Shown in pieces: positions 10,227 through 21,891 of a DNA stretch of 64,000 bases (positions within the stretch are counted from its first letter, which is position 1; the number at the start of each line of letters is the position of its first letter). The stretch comes from Prostheceraeus crozeri (Eukaryota; Platyhelminthes; Polycladida; Euryleptidae). The translations under genes and the position numbers were made by a program. The DNA lies in the NCBI GenBank assembly GCA_907163375.1, contig CAJQUW010001840.1:186001-250000 (forward strand), in the 5' to 3' direction. A model generated the notes under the pieces. That model saw only the letters and a list, made by a program, of their open reading frames with translations, had not been told where the DNA came from and did no database searches.

Positions 10227-13200
10227 CTTCATTTTGTAAATCCTGCTTGACTACTTTAACTTCCCTACTTTTTAACTGTTGAATGTTTCCAAATTATGTA
10301 AATACATTTATACAAACAAATCATATCAATGAGTCAGGGCCATAGATTTACAGATGTATGCAGCCAAGATATCCATGAAATGAATATCTTTGGCATAGAG
10401 GTATTACTTATCGGCGACTTATAGGCGAAGTGGATAATAGTACACTTTCTATGGTATTGTTAATTTCTATGGTTGAAGGTGATGTTAAAAAGGTAATGTT
10501 AAATATCTGATGTTGAACGATTTCAATACATTCAATGCTAAAATCTATGTCGACAAATTAACATAGAAAATGTTAAATTTTCAATTACATTGACTGGATA
10601 TAGACATCTTCAACAATAAACAAGCTAAATTGTGCGAAGTTTCAGAGAAAGAATGCTTCAAGGAGACACCGCCGAAATCAAGTTCTCTCAAAGATACAGA
10701 TTGTTTATCTGAAGTTGACTTGAATGGAAATTGACAAAAGGTCGCGGCACATCCGACGGAACGAAGTTGGGGCGCAAACCACCAATAAAAAGTTTAGAAT
10801 TGTACGAGTACATGTGACTGATTCTAACCCGATGGTTCAGCTGTTGACATTGTGTATCTAGGTGGAAATTCGTACGGCTTTTGTCTCACTATTGCGTATT
10901 GGATGAAGTTAAACTTCCATTCTAGAGGTTTTGTTGCTGTCAATTTCTATCACTTTTCTAAAGTAGTTCATAAACGTGCCCCTGCTATCTTTTTTAATAA
11001 TGATCGGAGGGACCAAGTTTGCTGACAACATTTTTGGGCAATGATTTAGATTCTTCGAATCTGAAGGAATTCACAGCAATTCGCAAGCCATGAACGACGA
11101 TTTTCGAACGAAACCATGAACGCTTGCTGTGCAAGCGGCACAAAATCGAAGCCTGCTCATCGTCTTCTGATCGTGAACAATTTTATTCAGTTGTAGTAAG
11201 TTGTGAATGCTTTCGTTATGCAATGTATGAAATAAATGGTCGATGGATACTTGTCTCTTATCTCATGTCAGTAAAAGCAATTATACAACTAATTAAACAA
11301 ATTGACTGGGTATAAATTGATTATATATAGCAGACGAAATAATAATTCAAATAGAAAATAGGACATTTTTAGTATGTTTGCAGTATTGTATCACATTACT
11401 TTTAAGTCAAAATAGCAAGTGATATTAAAGAGAAAAGATGCATGGAATTCGATGTGATACATCTATCATACTTTGGACACCGTGGTAGATCAAGTGTTTA
11501 CAACAATATGCTACACTAAGACGTGTAGGAAGCCGAATCAATGTGAACTGAGTTGACATGTATTGAACCTAGCTGAACGGATGACCTAAACAAAGTCGAG
11601 ATAAGCTGAACGGATCCAAGGAAAGCCGACCTGAGCCGAAGATTTCGATCTTCGCTGAGACTATCCGGCACCAGCTGATTTGTGGTGGACTGACCCGAAG
11701 AAGTCTACGGTATCTTTGGTGAAGTGAGCCGACAACAGCCAATATTGGCTGGGATGAACTGAGAAGAACAGAGCTAAGTCAATTGAAATCAGCCCACGTG
11801 ATAGAGCCGACGCAATCTGAGCATGGATTTAACCATATATTAGATAGTTTAAGTGCGTCAGTATACTAGATGTCCACTCAAGTAAAAACGATGGCACAGA
11901 GAGAAGCTATTAATTGAATGGAAAGAAGATTTTGATGCATCACCTGGCTGGTAAAGATGGTCTTGCATCCGTTGTGGATCGCTGTGAATTCTTTCAAATC
12001 ATCATCATGCTCAACTAATACCTGTCTAAATTTCACTGAGCATGATAATTCCGCATCTCAAATTTACACGGGCATGGTACCTTTAGGCCTAATACGATGT
12101 TGTTTTCTATGTTGAGAGACATAAACTAGGCCTCGTGATGATTTCTGTCATTTAATGAAATTGCAACGATATAGGTCTGTTCCCATTTTTCAACTGAGGA
12201 TGCAACTAAATATCTAATTATTCTATCTGCAATGCTCAGCTACAGCAGTTTTGTCGAATTAATTGTTCTGATCATTTTAAAATAGTAGAGCAAAGTAGGA
12301 AATAGGTTCCGCCGTGTCAAGAGAACATAATTTGTTTCTCATTGCTGTGTTTATAATGTATAAATTGCTACTAAAAGGTCGTAGACATTATTGTTAATAC
12401 ATGATGGTCGCCGGAAGACTGAAGGACTTCAATCTACTATAACGAATACGAAAGGAAACATGTCTTTAAATTGATAAATGCAGGCACGGGGGTTTATTTC
12501 ATCTAAGTAAGGAAGACAATTTCTGTTAAATGAGTATACCGTTCTTACGCTTACCAAAGAGATGGTCTTTTCGATACAGCCCACAGTTTCCAGTGTTACT
12601 CGTTGCAGCAGGCGAATATCTGTTAAGATAAATCTCCAAAAGTTCGCATAGGTTCCTTTCTTTGCAAAAGTCCAATTATTCCAATAAACTGCTATCATTC
12701 ACAAGTCAAAAAACGATTTATTGAACGATTGTTACAAGCTATGCAACTACACAGTATAGTATAGGGCAGACACACACAGTCGCCAATATAATATTCTGCA
12801 GAACTATTCATATTTAAAACGAAGAAAAGTTTGGATTTCAGCCTAATGGGAAACTTGTTCTAAAGAATCTACAGCATTCAATTAAACTTTATTTCAACGT
12901 CTCTAACTAAAGCTATGTTTCATATATCCTAATATTCTCAGTCAAATTCAAAATATGGCAAGCATAATGAAATGCATACTATTGCGATGGTCAGAGTGGC
13001 AGTGTTTCAGTGCTGAAGTGGAAAATATTGCGATCGTAGAATGGAGGAGAACATAAATAATAATCATCAATCATTGGTTTATATTGTTATCAGTGCATTT
13101 ACATGTTTTGTCATGCAAATCAGTTCAACGAACATAGTGATGCAGAAAATGTCTATGCAGGTGATTACAGGTAAATTTTACATTTCTATAAATGTTTTAA

Positions 13201-14346
13201 TGCTCCTTCGTAGATCTATGTGCTGTGGAGATAACTTTCAAAGTATTTATCAATCAAATGTCAGTCATGCAATCATTTTAGGGAAAGATCTTCGTAAATT
13301 TAGCAATAATGAAAAGTACATGCAATTAATTGTGAATTAACTGCAATTGATTGATCATGTGATCAAATTAATTTAATTGATTGTTAGCAAAATGTGAGAC
13401 CAATTAAATTGCAATATAAATTTTTCCAATCCCTACTCTATACTGATGCTATACCGATGCAGGCAAATGTCTAAAAACTTTGGAACACTTCCGAGTAAAG
13501 CGCTGTTTCATTCCCTCTGAAATATTGTAATGCAAGCTGCTTTTTGCAATGCAGTCTTGTCACAAAATCTCAAAATTCTCCCTGGTATTCAGAAATGATG
13601 TAGCCAGTTAAATAGCAGATTTGTGTTGACACTTGCTGCATAGTTTCTTGCTACAAGTCATCAAATAGACAAAAATTGTTGAAGGGTATAAACTGAGGAA
13701 AGACCAGATTGCTAAGAAGCACGTGATGTTTTACCAAGTCTATTCAGAAATCGACAGGAATTTTCTTCAGTGCCTGACGGAGTAACCACTCACATATTAT
13801 GTTTTTACGTTTGCGTTTGACCCACGATAAAGCGTCTTGTTGACGATGCTGTGAAGGTTGGATAATCTTAAATCATAAAGCATGAGTTATATTTTCCTCG
13901 AAGTTGTTCCTGTCTGCTCACTTGCACATCGCTCACGTCTCAGATCCACTTCTACGAACTCACTTGTTGTGGCAAAACACGTCTAATAACGGTCGCCAAT
14001 GGGATCTTCTCCGTAAAAGCCTCACAAGCGTGGAACAACCCTCCGTCTTCTGTCACCTCTCAAGGAACTCTAGGTCTCTTCAAAGTCGCTGCTAAAGACG
14101 ACTGCCACGTTTTTTGTTTTTTCCACCGTTTTCAAGATCATTTTGCTTTCATCATTTGTGCAAATGCTTTGAAGTTTTGTGAAAGCACATGCCTTCTATG
14201 ATGAAATTCGTCATTCAAAGTTGCATCCGAAAGCGCAATTTTCTGGGTATCAAGGGTAGAGATCACAGCAGCACGGGGAAAATGAGCAATTGGTGAGTGA
14301 AATCCATTTCTCAATTCATGAGCATGATAATTGATGCAGTCATATT
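10227..14346. other. Long non-coding stretch
   Basis: No gene can be supported in about 4.1 kb. The short frames at 11124, 12429 (-) and 13041 have no recognisable domain and look like chance. A block at about 11530-11830 is rich in variants of GCCGA, GCTGAA and GAGCCGA, suggesting an old degenerate short repeat. An AT-rich palindromic patch (AATTAACTGCAATTGATTG type words) lies near 13330-13420. Confidence 0.55.
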
Positions 14347-15390
14347 TACGGTAAACTGTAAACAGCCACTTATCGGACAATTTGTGAGCCACATCAGTAT
14401 TTTGGCACTTACTGCGTATTATCAGACAAATTTCCTGCTTGTCAGACAATTTTTGTCTCATCGCACGAACTAATCTACATTATTGCGTTTACTGCCTATC
14501 ATACTACTTATGACTATACACACTTTTATTGAAATTGGATGGTATCCTTGATAATTTTCAATTATAGAATATACAATTTTGTAAATAAGTACGGTTCTTT
14601 GTATACACCTTGAGGCATGGCAATAACAGCTCTGGATATTTGACGTATTGATGCCATCTTTTAATTCTGTTTTTACAATGTTTTTTTACAGCTTTTAAGG
14701 GTCTATATACTTCCTCAAAGTTGACATTGATATAACGGACTAATAAAGTATCAGACTTGTTCATAATGCGAGTGTGAATGAGTGGAGCAGAGTTAGATTA
14801 GGAGTGACTAATTGCCATTAGCTGATGTTGAATAGTTTGAACATATTTAAACACATTGGGCCGGTTTCATAAAGAGGTTCTAAACTAGAACGGTTCTAGC
14901 GTAAGAACTGGTTCTAATGAGCACCGACGAGAAATTTCAGTTTCATAAACGAGTTCTTTCCCTCATGGTTCCAGTTGGAACTGGTTCCAATTAGAACTAG
15001 AGGTAAATCCAAAGTGACGTTGAGGTGATGTCATGACCTACATTTCAGCTTGGTTACCACGATGTTATTGGCTCCGTCGAAAAATTGCTGTTGCTTACCT
15101 GAATTCGCAGCCGAAGACGTTGGATCAAGAAGCTTGTCATCAGCCACAGCATAATATATAAGAAGTGACATTTTGATATCGCTTTCCGCCAAAGTTGCTT
15201 TTTCGCAACGTTGTGTCCTGAAGCTGGTTCAATGTTTGGGAGCACAAAAACAGTGTAGATAGCTACATTTAGGATCCTATAGCATACGCATAAAATATAA
15301 AGCGCATTGGAAGCCTCCTTCTGGGGTCGGCGGTAAATGGGTTAATGTATTCGATCTGAATCAACGATTGCAGGAAATTCATTTCTCAAG

Positions 15391-16046
15391 ATGTCACAGC
15401 GTAAGCGAGCGGAAAACTTTAGCAACGTAGAGAAAGAATGCATATTAGATTTTATGGAGAGGAATTCGATAATTGAAAGTAAGGATACCTCGGTGAAGAC
15501 GCAGAAGCATAAGAAGGAGAAATTTGAAGAGCTACGAATACTTTTAGATTCTCAATTCGCGACAAAACGGTCAATAGCTCAAATCAAGAACTATTGGAAG
15601 AAGATGAAATGTAATGTAAAGAAAGCTGCGACGGAAAACCGTAAAGAAAGTTTTAAAACTGGTGGAGGGAAAAATCCAGCCAAAGAGATTTCCGCAGACG
15701 AGGAGAGAGTCATGGCTTTAGTAGCGGCCGACAGTGACCCCCTTCCGAACCAGTTCGACGGTGACGCGAAATATGTCGGTGACATTGGAAATAGCGATTC
15801 CGAGGATTCCAATGTTAGTGCAACCCACATTGATGCAACCGAAGATTGTGGAACGAGTCAAACCAAGTCAAATAAGAATAAGAAGCGAAAAGCAATCACA
15901 TCACAGGACTTTTATGAACTCAGCGACTGAAAATAGAGGAACGGAAAGCAGAAGCACAAGAGAGAATAGCAGCGGCACTGGAAACCTTAACAGCTGAAGA
16001 ACATGGACGTATGGGATTTCTAGCACAGGTGAACAGTAATTTGTGA
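15391..16046 (+). pseudogene. Harbinger Myb/SANT-like DNA-binding protein, frameshifted near C-terminus
   Basis: This is the accessory protein of the Harbinger element. In this superfamily the Myb-like partner binds subterminal DNA and brings the nuclease to the nucleus. The N-terminal 75 residues form a Myb/SANT-like trihelix (FSNVEKECILDFMERN, then SIAQIKNYWKKMKCNVKK). The open frame ends at 15930 after 179 residues. The next frame continues with a charged coiled-coil-like tail (LKIEERKAEAQERIAAALE, then TAEEHGRMGFLAQVNSNL) ending at 16046. One missing base near 15915-15925 explains this, and such a tail is usual in the family. The break removes a probable partner-contact or oligomerisation segment; otherwise the gene is well preserved. 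Confidence 0.75.
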
Positions 16047-16348
16047 CCGTCTGATCAACAATGTGAAATAAATGCTTTACATGGAAATTGTTACTTTTTA
16101 ATGGGAGTCTAAATTCTGAATATTTGTCAATGTTATCATATGGAAATTAAGAAAATGAAGTATTTGTGGAATGAACCAGTATCTAATAAATTACTTAGTG
16201 TAACCCTCACCCCACTGTGAGCGAATTTTTTAAAAATTATAAAAATGGGTCAGCAACAAAAAACAAACCGACGGTATGCAGACGTTTGTATTTATTGTTG
16301 ATACATGTAGTTTTCGGGAAAATCACAAGAAACAATAACAGTTATTTT

Positions 16349-17395
16349 TTAATTAAAGTATCTTTCGATCAGTTGTCGCCGGAAACGCAAACCTCGCTCA
16401 TCGTCTATCTGAACATCACTATCTTCGTTATACTCATCGTTAATCTCTCTTTCGAATTCAAATTGCTCATCACCGTTGTTAATGGCCATGTTGTGAATTA
16501 CTGCAGCCGCAATGATGAGATGAGGAACCTTTGATACGTGAACTCGAAGGCCATATTTAAGACAAGGGAATCTTCTCTTCCATATCCCAAACGTTCTCTC
16601 AATTGTTGAACGTGTTTTCACATGTGCATCGTTGTAACGCGCTTCTGCTCGGTTAACCGGATTTGCAAGAGGAATTAGAATCGCAGTAGTACACGGATAT
16701 CCACCATCACCTAGCAAATAACCATCATATACACCACTTTCAAATTGCGCACATACGCGTGATCCATTCCATATCCTCGAATCATGCACAGCTCCTGGCC
16801 AACGTGCAACTATGTTGCAAATTTCAAAATTAGCACTGCCGATAACTTGAACATTGATTGAATACCAATGATGTCGATTAATGAACCTACCTCCTTCATG
16901 AGGAGCAATGTTAAAGATTAGTCTTATGTGTACACAATCAATTACACCAATTACTCCCGGGAAATTAGCCTTTTCGTAGAAACTAGTCTTGATCTTTCGT
17001 ATTTCATTAGTAGTACTCGGCATGCGTATATATCGGTTCGATAAACACGCAATCGAGTCAGATACGTGTTTGACAATCCGGCAGACGCTTGCTTTAGAAA
17101 GACCATGTAAATCTCCGATGGAAGTGTAAATATTGCCGGATGCCAAAAATCGAAGAAATGCAAACACCTGTTCCTCGGGAGTTATTGCGTGGTTCCGACG
17201 AGTTTGTCTTTGAAGTTGAGGGCGAATTTCTTCAATAAGGAGATGTGCTGTTGATTTGGATAGTCTATATCTGATGGTAAATTCCGTTTCACCGTAAATA
17301 TCGAAAGGATTACTTCTATCTCTGAATACCCTCTCACGGCGAAGGCTTCTAATCATTAAAACATACCCAGCCATTACTTTGCTGCGATTGTGCAT
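16349..17395 (-). CDS. Harbinger transposase (HARBI1-like DDE_Tnp_4), intact
   Basis: This is an open frame of 348 residues from the ATG at 17395; a longer frame reaches 17416 only through a TTG. It is a DDE nuclease that cuts the Harbinger ends. Numbered from the TTG, the catalytic triad is D160 in GVIGVIDCVHI, D237 in LLGDGGYP and E273 in STIERTFGIWKRRFPCL. The N-terminus has a helix-turn-helix-like segment (SIGDLHGLSKASVCRIV). The usual AAAVIHNMA helix and an acidic tail close the protein. No lesion is visible. It faces the Myb-like gene, whose coding end is about 300 bp away. Confidence 0.92.
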   Translation of the reverse strand: MHNRSKVMAGYVLMIRSLRRERVFRDRSNPFDIYGETEFTIRYRLSKSTAHLLIEEIRPQLQRQTRRNHAITPEEQVFAFLRFLASGNIYTSIGDLHGLSKASVCRIVKHVSDSIACLSNRYIRMPSTTNEIRKIKTSFYEKANFPGVIGVIDCVHIRLIFNIAPHEGGRFINRHHWYSINVQVIGSANFEICNIVARWPGAVHDSRIWNGSRVCAQFESGVYDGYLLGDGGYPCTTAILIPLANPVNRAEARYNDAHVKTRSTIERTFGIWKRRFPCLKYGLRVHVSKVPHLIIAAAVIHNMAINNGDEQFEFEREINDEYNEDSDVQIDDERGLRFRRQLIERYFN

Positions 17396-17837
17396 TCGAG
17401 AGAAGTGGCGATTCAATTGAAGTTAGAACCACGTTCGATTAGTTCTAGAATGAAGTTCTAATTTCATTCTATTGGAACCGGTATTAAGAAAATATTTCTT
17501 CATGAAACTGGAATGGTTCTAAAGTTAGAACCAGTTCTTCGTAGAACCGCGTTATGAAACGCGCAACTATCCAATTTTATGAAGTTTTGACTTTTAACAC
17601 CGGTTCTAGGCTTATGACGCTTTTATGAAACCGGCCCATTGAGTTTGAGAGACAATACTTCTAGAAAAGTAGACAGAATTGTCTGATATTTTGGCGAATA
17701 ATTGTCTCATCTTGTCTGCTCTGAACAGCCACTTTTGGTTGTTCATTGTCTCATGTTGTCTGTTGCAATTGTCTGATCATTATAGCTGAAAAATTGTCTG
17801 TTATTTGGCTGATTACAGTTTACAGTGCACCGCGACT

Positions 17838-20514
17838 TTTTGCACTAAATTCATTCTAAAATAAATAACATTGAGTCGAACGTCATCAACTGCATCAACT
17901 TAGCTAGTTTCTTAAACTCCAGCTCATGGTGTTGATTTTTGCCGATGTAGTGACACGGCCAACAATTACATGTGCTTTTCAGTGTTCATTACAGATTTTT
18001 AGTGCTTTTGATGAACTTCAACTTTCTTTTAGATTTTTACTAATACCTTTCTTTTTAGCATTTTTTCCGCACTCCTGCGTATAGATCTTACAAGTGAACA
18101 TAGTATCACCCAAAAGTTATTACATAGCCTATCCTAGCATCCTTCTAAAAATAACTTGTAATTTGTGCAAACCAAACATGGCTTCACAACAATTACTGGC
18201 AGTCATTTAGGATAGTTTCATGACTCTTAAATGTTCTGAGAAATATATCAAGTGTGGAAACTCCCCATTACTCTGATGTATTTTTAGTGGCGACAAATCC
18301 GCCATCTTTTTCGCGAAGATATTTGTATTCATCAATTTCAAGAAGTCGCTGTGGCTAGAATATTTGGTGACAACTTCACTTTTCTAGTAATTCCTACATA
18401 AAATTTACTGCTTTATTCATTTTTTACATCAATTTTGATGTTGAACGTATCATTTCTGAATGGTATGGCTATATAGATGAAACAGTGGGGAAATTGTGTC
18501 ATTTGGCTCTCAGATATTGTTAATCTACATATTGAAGATGCATCTAATACAAATAGCTCCTGGAATGAGAAGAAAGGAATATTTGCTCGTTATTTTAGCA
18601 ACAATTTCGTGCTTTGGATGGTTTTTTAACGTTTCATCTGCTAGTGAAGATCAACTCCGCTTGGTTGACGCACGTAACTATTGCAGTTATCCTAAAACAG
18701 TCCGTCATGCTCTTATTTTACCGATATCTGTGTTCATACATTGAGTGGACCAGTTGCCGGAAATTCCACCATCTTCATGATAATTGAGCAAGATGTTCCC
18801 ACACAAATCACTCTACGTTTTCACTGTTGTGACGTCATGCTTAGTCGCTGTCTGATTGCTTTATTAACTAAGGAAGCAGACAGACAGTCACTTCTGTGAG
18901 ACTGTTCACAAGGCGCACGATGTTCTAAATTTTGCTCTCCAGTGAATCATTATGATCTGTGCGTGAAATGGCGTCTGGTAAGTTGATGTTAATGATAGTT
19001 GATTGAATCAGCTCAAAGTTTTGCAACACGAGTGTAGCCACTACATCTGATGCAGTTGATATCACCCATCCACGGTTATACATTTCATTTAGTAAAAGCA
19101 AATATAATTCTTAAGTGGCAACTCAGAGATGGTTAACTACATAGTCCACACAACCTCGTTCATGATGATGTTCAAGGTTGAAAAACACTCTGTCTAATGG
19201 TCGATCTTGTAAAAAAAAGTTTGACACAATCAACTGGATCAGTAAGTCGGTCAAATTTTTTGCATATAATGAAACTATGTGTAGAGACGATAAGTGCATT
19301 TATAAGGTGCAATAATTTCCTCCATGACCATTTTGACTGGGCAACAAGGTCAATTTCGAACTGCTGATCCGATTCAACCCAGTTTACCGCATCATGAATG
19401 TTATACGAAAAGCTTCTTCCAAGTTACTATGTTTAATAACGAACACCGTTAAATAACAATTTTAGTAGGCCTATTAGAGAAAGAGTAGTGGAAACTGAGG
19501 GAGTCTTTTTGTGGGAGTGCTTTCAAAGAAAGAAAATATGGTTCTTTAATTCAATTAGCAAAAATGAAATTAATTTTTAGTTGCCAACAAGGCTTGATTT
19601 GATCCGATATCAAAAGCGTGAGGTTATTCGCACGCAATGGTGCGTGTAAATAACCAGACAACTGAGGCCAAGTTATTCCCACGTAAAATTGGGTACCAGC
19701 ACCCATAACTATACAATGAGGTTTTCAGACGCAACAATTCTTCAAAATGGTAACTGTCTTTGCCGAACGGTTATATTTTTGCATGATAACTTCAACTATT
19801 CCGCATAATTTATTTAGGCATTCATCGTCAGAATTAAGCAATTGCTTCTTAGAAGTGGCTATCTACTGAACACTTTACCAAAGTTTCATAGTATCAAATT
19901 TATTGGAAATTTTACAGATTTTTAGCATATACATGGAATGATATACTGAATCTGTCTTTTTGGCAATTCGTAGTCGCTGCTCGTCCGCGATTTCCACATG
20001 ATCATCATTATTCTTCAGTAATTGTACAGTTTTTGATTTGATGTGAAATCAACATGTTTGAGAGCAGTGGTAGGCATATCAGAAGGTACAAATTGATGCA
20101 CTTGTTTGATCTCTAGGGTAAGGCATATTGAAAATATTAAAGCGGGCATTGATTCCTTTGCTTAGTTATTCGGATGAAGCTTTTTTTGACATACGGTAAA
20201 CTAGGGCGAATCAGACATTGTTGGCAAGAAATCTGTTTATTTGCTCAATGATAGCCACTATGACATGATGACCTATGTCAGTGGTAGGCAACCAATTTGT
20301 GGTAGTGATGACTTACAGATCTAGTTGATTACATCACAATCGGTTCCACTGTATCGGCCGTTAGATCAATCGAATACCGACAAACTTGTATTGTGATGAG
20401 TCTGACACATTTGTTGCAATATTTTATATTTAAGCCTTTACAGAAGCTTAATAATCAAATTTTGATCAATTTAGAAAAGCTGTTTCTTCAACCGAAATTT
20501 ATATTTATCATGAA
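17838..20514. other. Long non-coding stretch
   Basis: About 2.7 kb without a supportable gene. The 82-codon frame at 18496-18744 has no recognisable motif. No clear tandem repeat or element end was found. Confidence 0.5.
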
Positions 20515-21804
20515 TTGAAAATGTCCAAAATAACTACGCTACGCTTATTTTATGATATTAGCTACATAAAGCTACATATAGCTTCACCAGTCCCGAAATG
20601 TATGCCTGTTTCCATTCATGAGCTACGCCCGATTACTTTGTTGAGTGTACCAGCCAAGTTGCTAGAATATCTTGTGCTGAAGCATATGCGTGATACATTT
20701 TGCAAAAACATTCCTGATTTTCAGTTCGCCTATAAACGTCTCTCGAACACTACTTCTTGTCTAATTACGATGCATGATGCCGTGACTAGCATATTGGACT
20801 GCTCTGACTCAGGAGGCTGCATTATGCTAAACTATGATTTTTCCAAAGCTTTTGATACTATTTGTCACAATGTTCTTGTCCGGAAGCTTATTGATTACTG
20901 TTATCCACATGGTTTTATTTCTTGGCTTTGCTCCTATTTAACAAGCAGGTACCAATCTGTGAAAATGCTTGATTCTCTTAGTCAGCAGCGTATTGTGACC
21001 AGTGGTGCACCCCAGGGATCGCTCTTGGGTCCATATCTTTTTGTCCTGTACTGTAGCGATATAAAGCCCATGTCCACGACTACCGTTTTAACTATGTATG
21101 CTGATGACATTTGCGAAATCTGTCCTATTTATAGGAATGATATTGTCAAGTCTTTGGGAGCCGTGTCCGAAGAGTTTTATAATATATCAGAGTGGGCTGA
21201 CTTGAACAAATTGAAATTAAATCAATGTAAAACAAAGGCTGTGTGCATTTTGAAGAAAAATTTCTCTATTGTCTTCCCTTTTCCATTTAGTATTGTGAGC
21301 GAGTTAAAGATTCTCGGAGTAACTTGGAATAAGGATTTGAAATGGAACTCACATTTCCAGAATGTTATTTCTTTGTGTAATAAAAGGATGTATGTGCTTA
21401 GAGTGTTGCGTAGACTGTTAAGTCATGACGCGTTATGGTCTGTTTTTAAGGCCACAATTGAAAGCATTTTGCTCTATTGTACACAATTGTTTGGCGTTTA
21501 CAGTTTTGAAACGAGACAGCAGATAGAAAGAATTTTCAAACGAGCTCGGAGAATTATCTGTAAAAATGATTGTATTTGTGCCAACAGTATATGTTCATTA
21601 GATAAAGTTCGCTTTCAAGCCTACCTTTCACTTTTTTACAAGAGTCAGAACGTCGATCATCCTCTTTTTCCTGTTGTTCCGCACGTGCGTAATGATCGAC
21701 TAATTGTACCTTTTTCTAGAACTAGCAAGAGACAAAATTGTTACACTGTTCTCATCACCTTGGTTTTTAATGGTCTTTCTGACCTAACAAGTATACCAGC
21801 TTAA
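20515..21804 (+). CDS. LINE reverse transcriptase, 5'-truncated ORF2
   Basis: This is an uninterrupted 429-codon stretch of a non-LTR retrotransposon reverse transcriptase, of the CR1/Jockey-like group as far as motifs allow. In order: ELRPITLLSVPAKLLEYLV (fingers), SGGCIMLNYDFSKAFDTI (first catalytic Asp region), GAPQGSLLGPYLFVLY, and the active-site box YADD at residues 195-198. These are followed by NKLKLNQCKTKAVC, a thumb block with LGVTWNKDLKWNSHF, and a basic region RIFKRARRIICK. The endonuclease and the first fingers are missing, so this is a 5'-truncated insertion, as is typical when target-primed reverse transcription stops early. It would be inactive but looks young. A TTCTC microsatellite tail follows. 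Confidence 0.85.
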   Translation: MKMSKITTLRLFYDISYIKLHIASPVPKCMPVSIHELRPITLLSVPAKLLEYLVLKHMRDTFCKNIPDFQFAYKRLSNTTSCLITMHDAVTSILDCSDSGGCIMLNYDFSKAFDTICHNVLVRKLIDYCYPHGFISWLCSYLTSRYQSVKMLDSLSQQRIVTSGAPQGSLLGPYLFVLYCSDIKPMSTTTVLTMYADDICEICPIYRNDIVKSLGAVSEEFYNISEWADLNKLKLNQCKTKAVCILKKNFSIVFPFPFSIVSELKILGVTWNKDLKWNSHFQNVISLCNKRMYVLRVLRRLLSHDALWSVFKATIESILLYCTQLFGVYSFETRQQIERIFKRARRIICKNDCICANSICSLDKVRFQAYLSLFYKSQNVDHPLFPVVPHVRNDRLIVPFSRTSKRQNCYTVLITLVFNGLSDLTSIPA

Positions 21805-21867
21805 CTTTGTGACTATTTAACTTTGTGATATATTTTGTGATTTTCATTTTGAAAAAATATATATATA

Positions 21868-21890
21868 TTCTCTTCTCTTCTCTTCTCTTC
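21868..21890 (+). repeat. LINE 3' tail, TTCTC pentamer microsatellite
   Basis: Four to five tandem copies of a TTCTC unit directly follow an (AT)n run about 65 bp after the LINE stop codon. Short tandem repeats instead of poly(A) are usual at the 3' ends of several LINE clades, so this probably marks the element's 3' end. Confidence 0.7.
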
Positions 21891-21891
21891 A

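Larger units (their letters stand above)
14868..17637. mobile_element. Harbinger (PIF) element with two genes
   Basis: This 2,770-bp element has 16-bp inverted ends GGGCCGGTTTCATAAA (left) matched at the right end just before 17637, except that the inner end diverges. The trinucleotide ATT lies immediately outside both ends (14865-14867 and 17638-17640), fitting a 3-bp target duplication. Both subterminal regions carry many GGTTCTAA / TTAGAACC words, likely binding sites. Inside are a Myb/SANT-like gene (+) and a HARBI1-like nuclease gene (-) facing tail to tail, the standard two-protein Harbinger layout. Confidence 0.9.
14347..17827. mobile_element. Candidate non-autonomous element hosting the Harbinger insertion
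   Basis: Outside the Harbinger element the flanks match each other in inverse orientation. The left flank reads TACGGTAAACTGTAAACAGC from 14347 and the right flank, complemented from 17827, reads CACTGTAAACTGTAATCAGC. Both then run on through ATCGGACAATTT and AACAGACAATTT type sequence. Several further AGACAAT words lie on each side in mirrored orientation. The simplest reading is a small element with about 40-bp diverged inverted ends and repeated AGACAAT motifs, split by the insertion at 14868-17637. No clear target duplication is visible. Confidence 0.45.

Noticed and set aside
15318-15345. piggyBac-like right end ending in GGGTTAA
   Set aside because: No matching left end or transposase; it lies inside the Harbinger element ahead of the Myb-like gene.
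18496-18744. 82-residue frame with a hydrophobic segment
   Set aside because: Too short, no homology recognised, no supporting signals.
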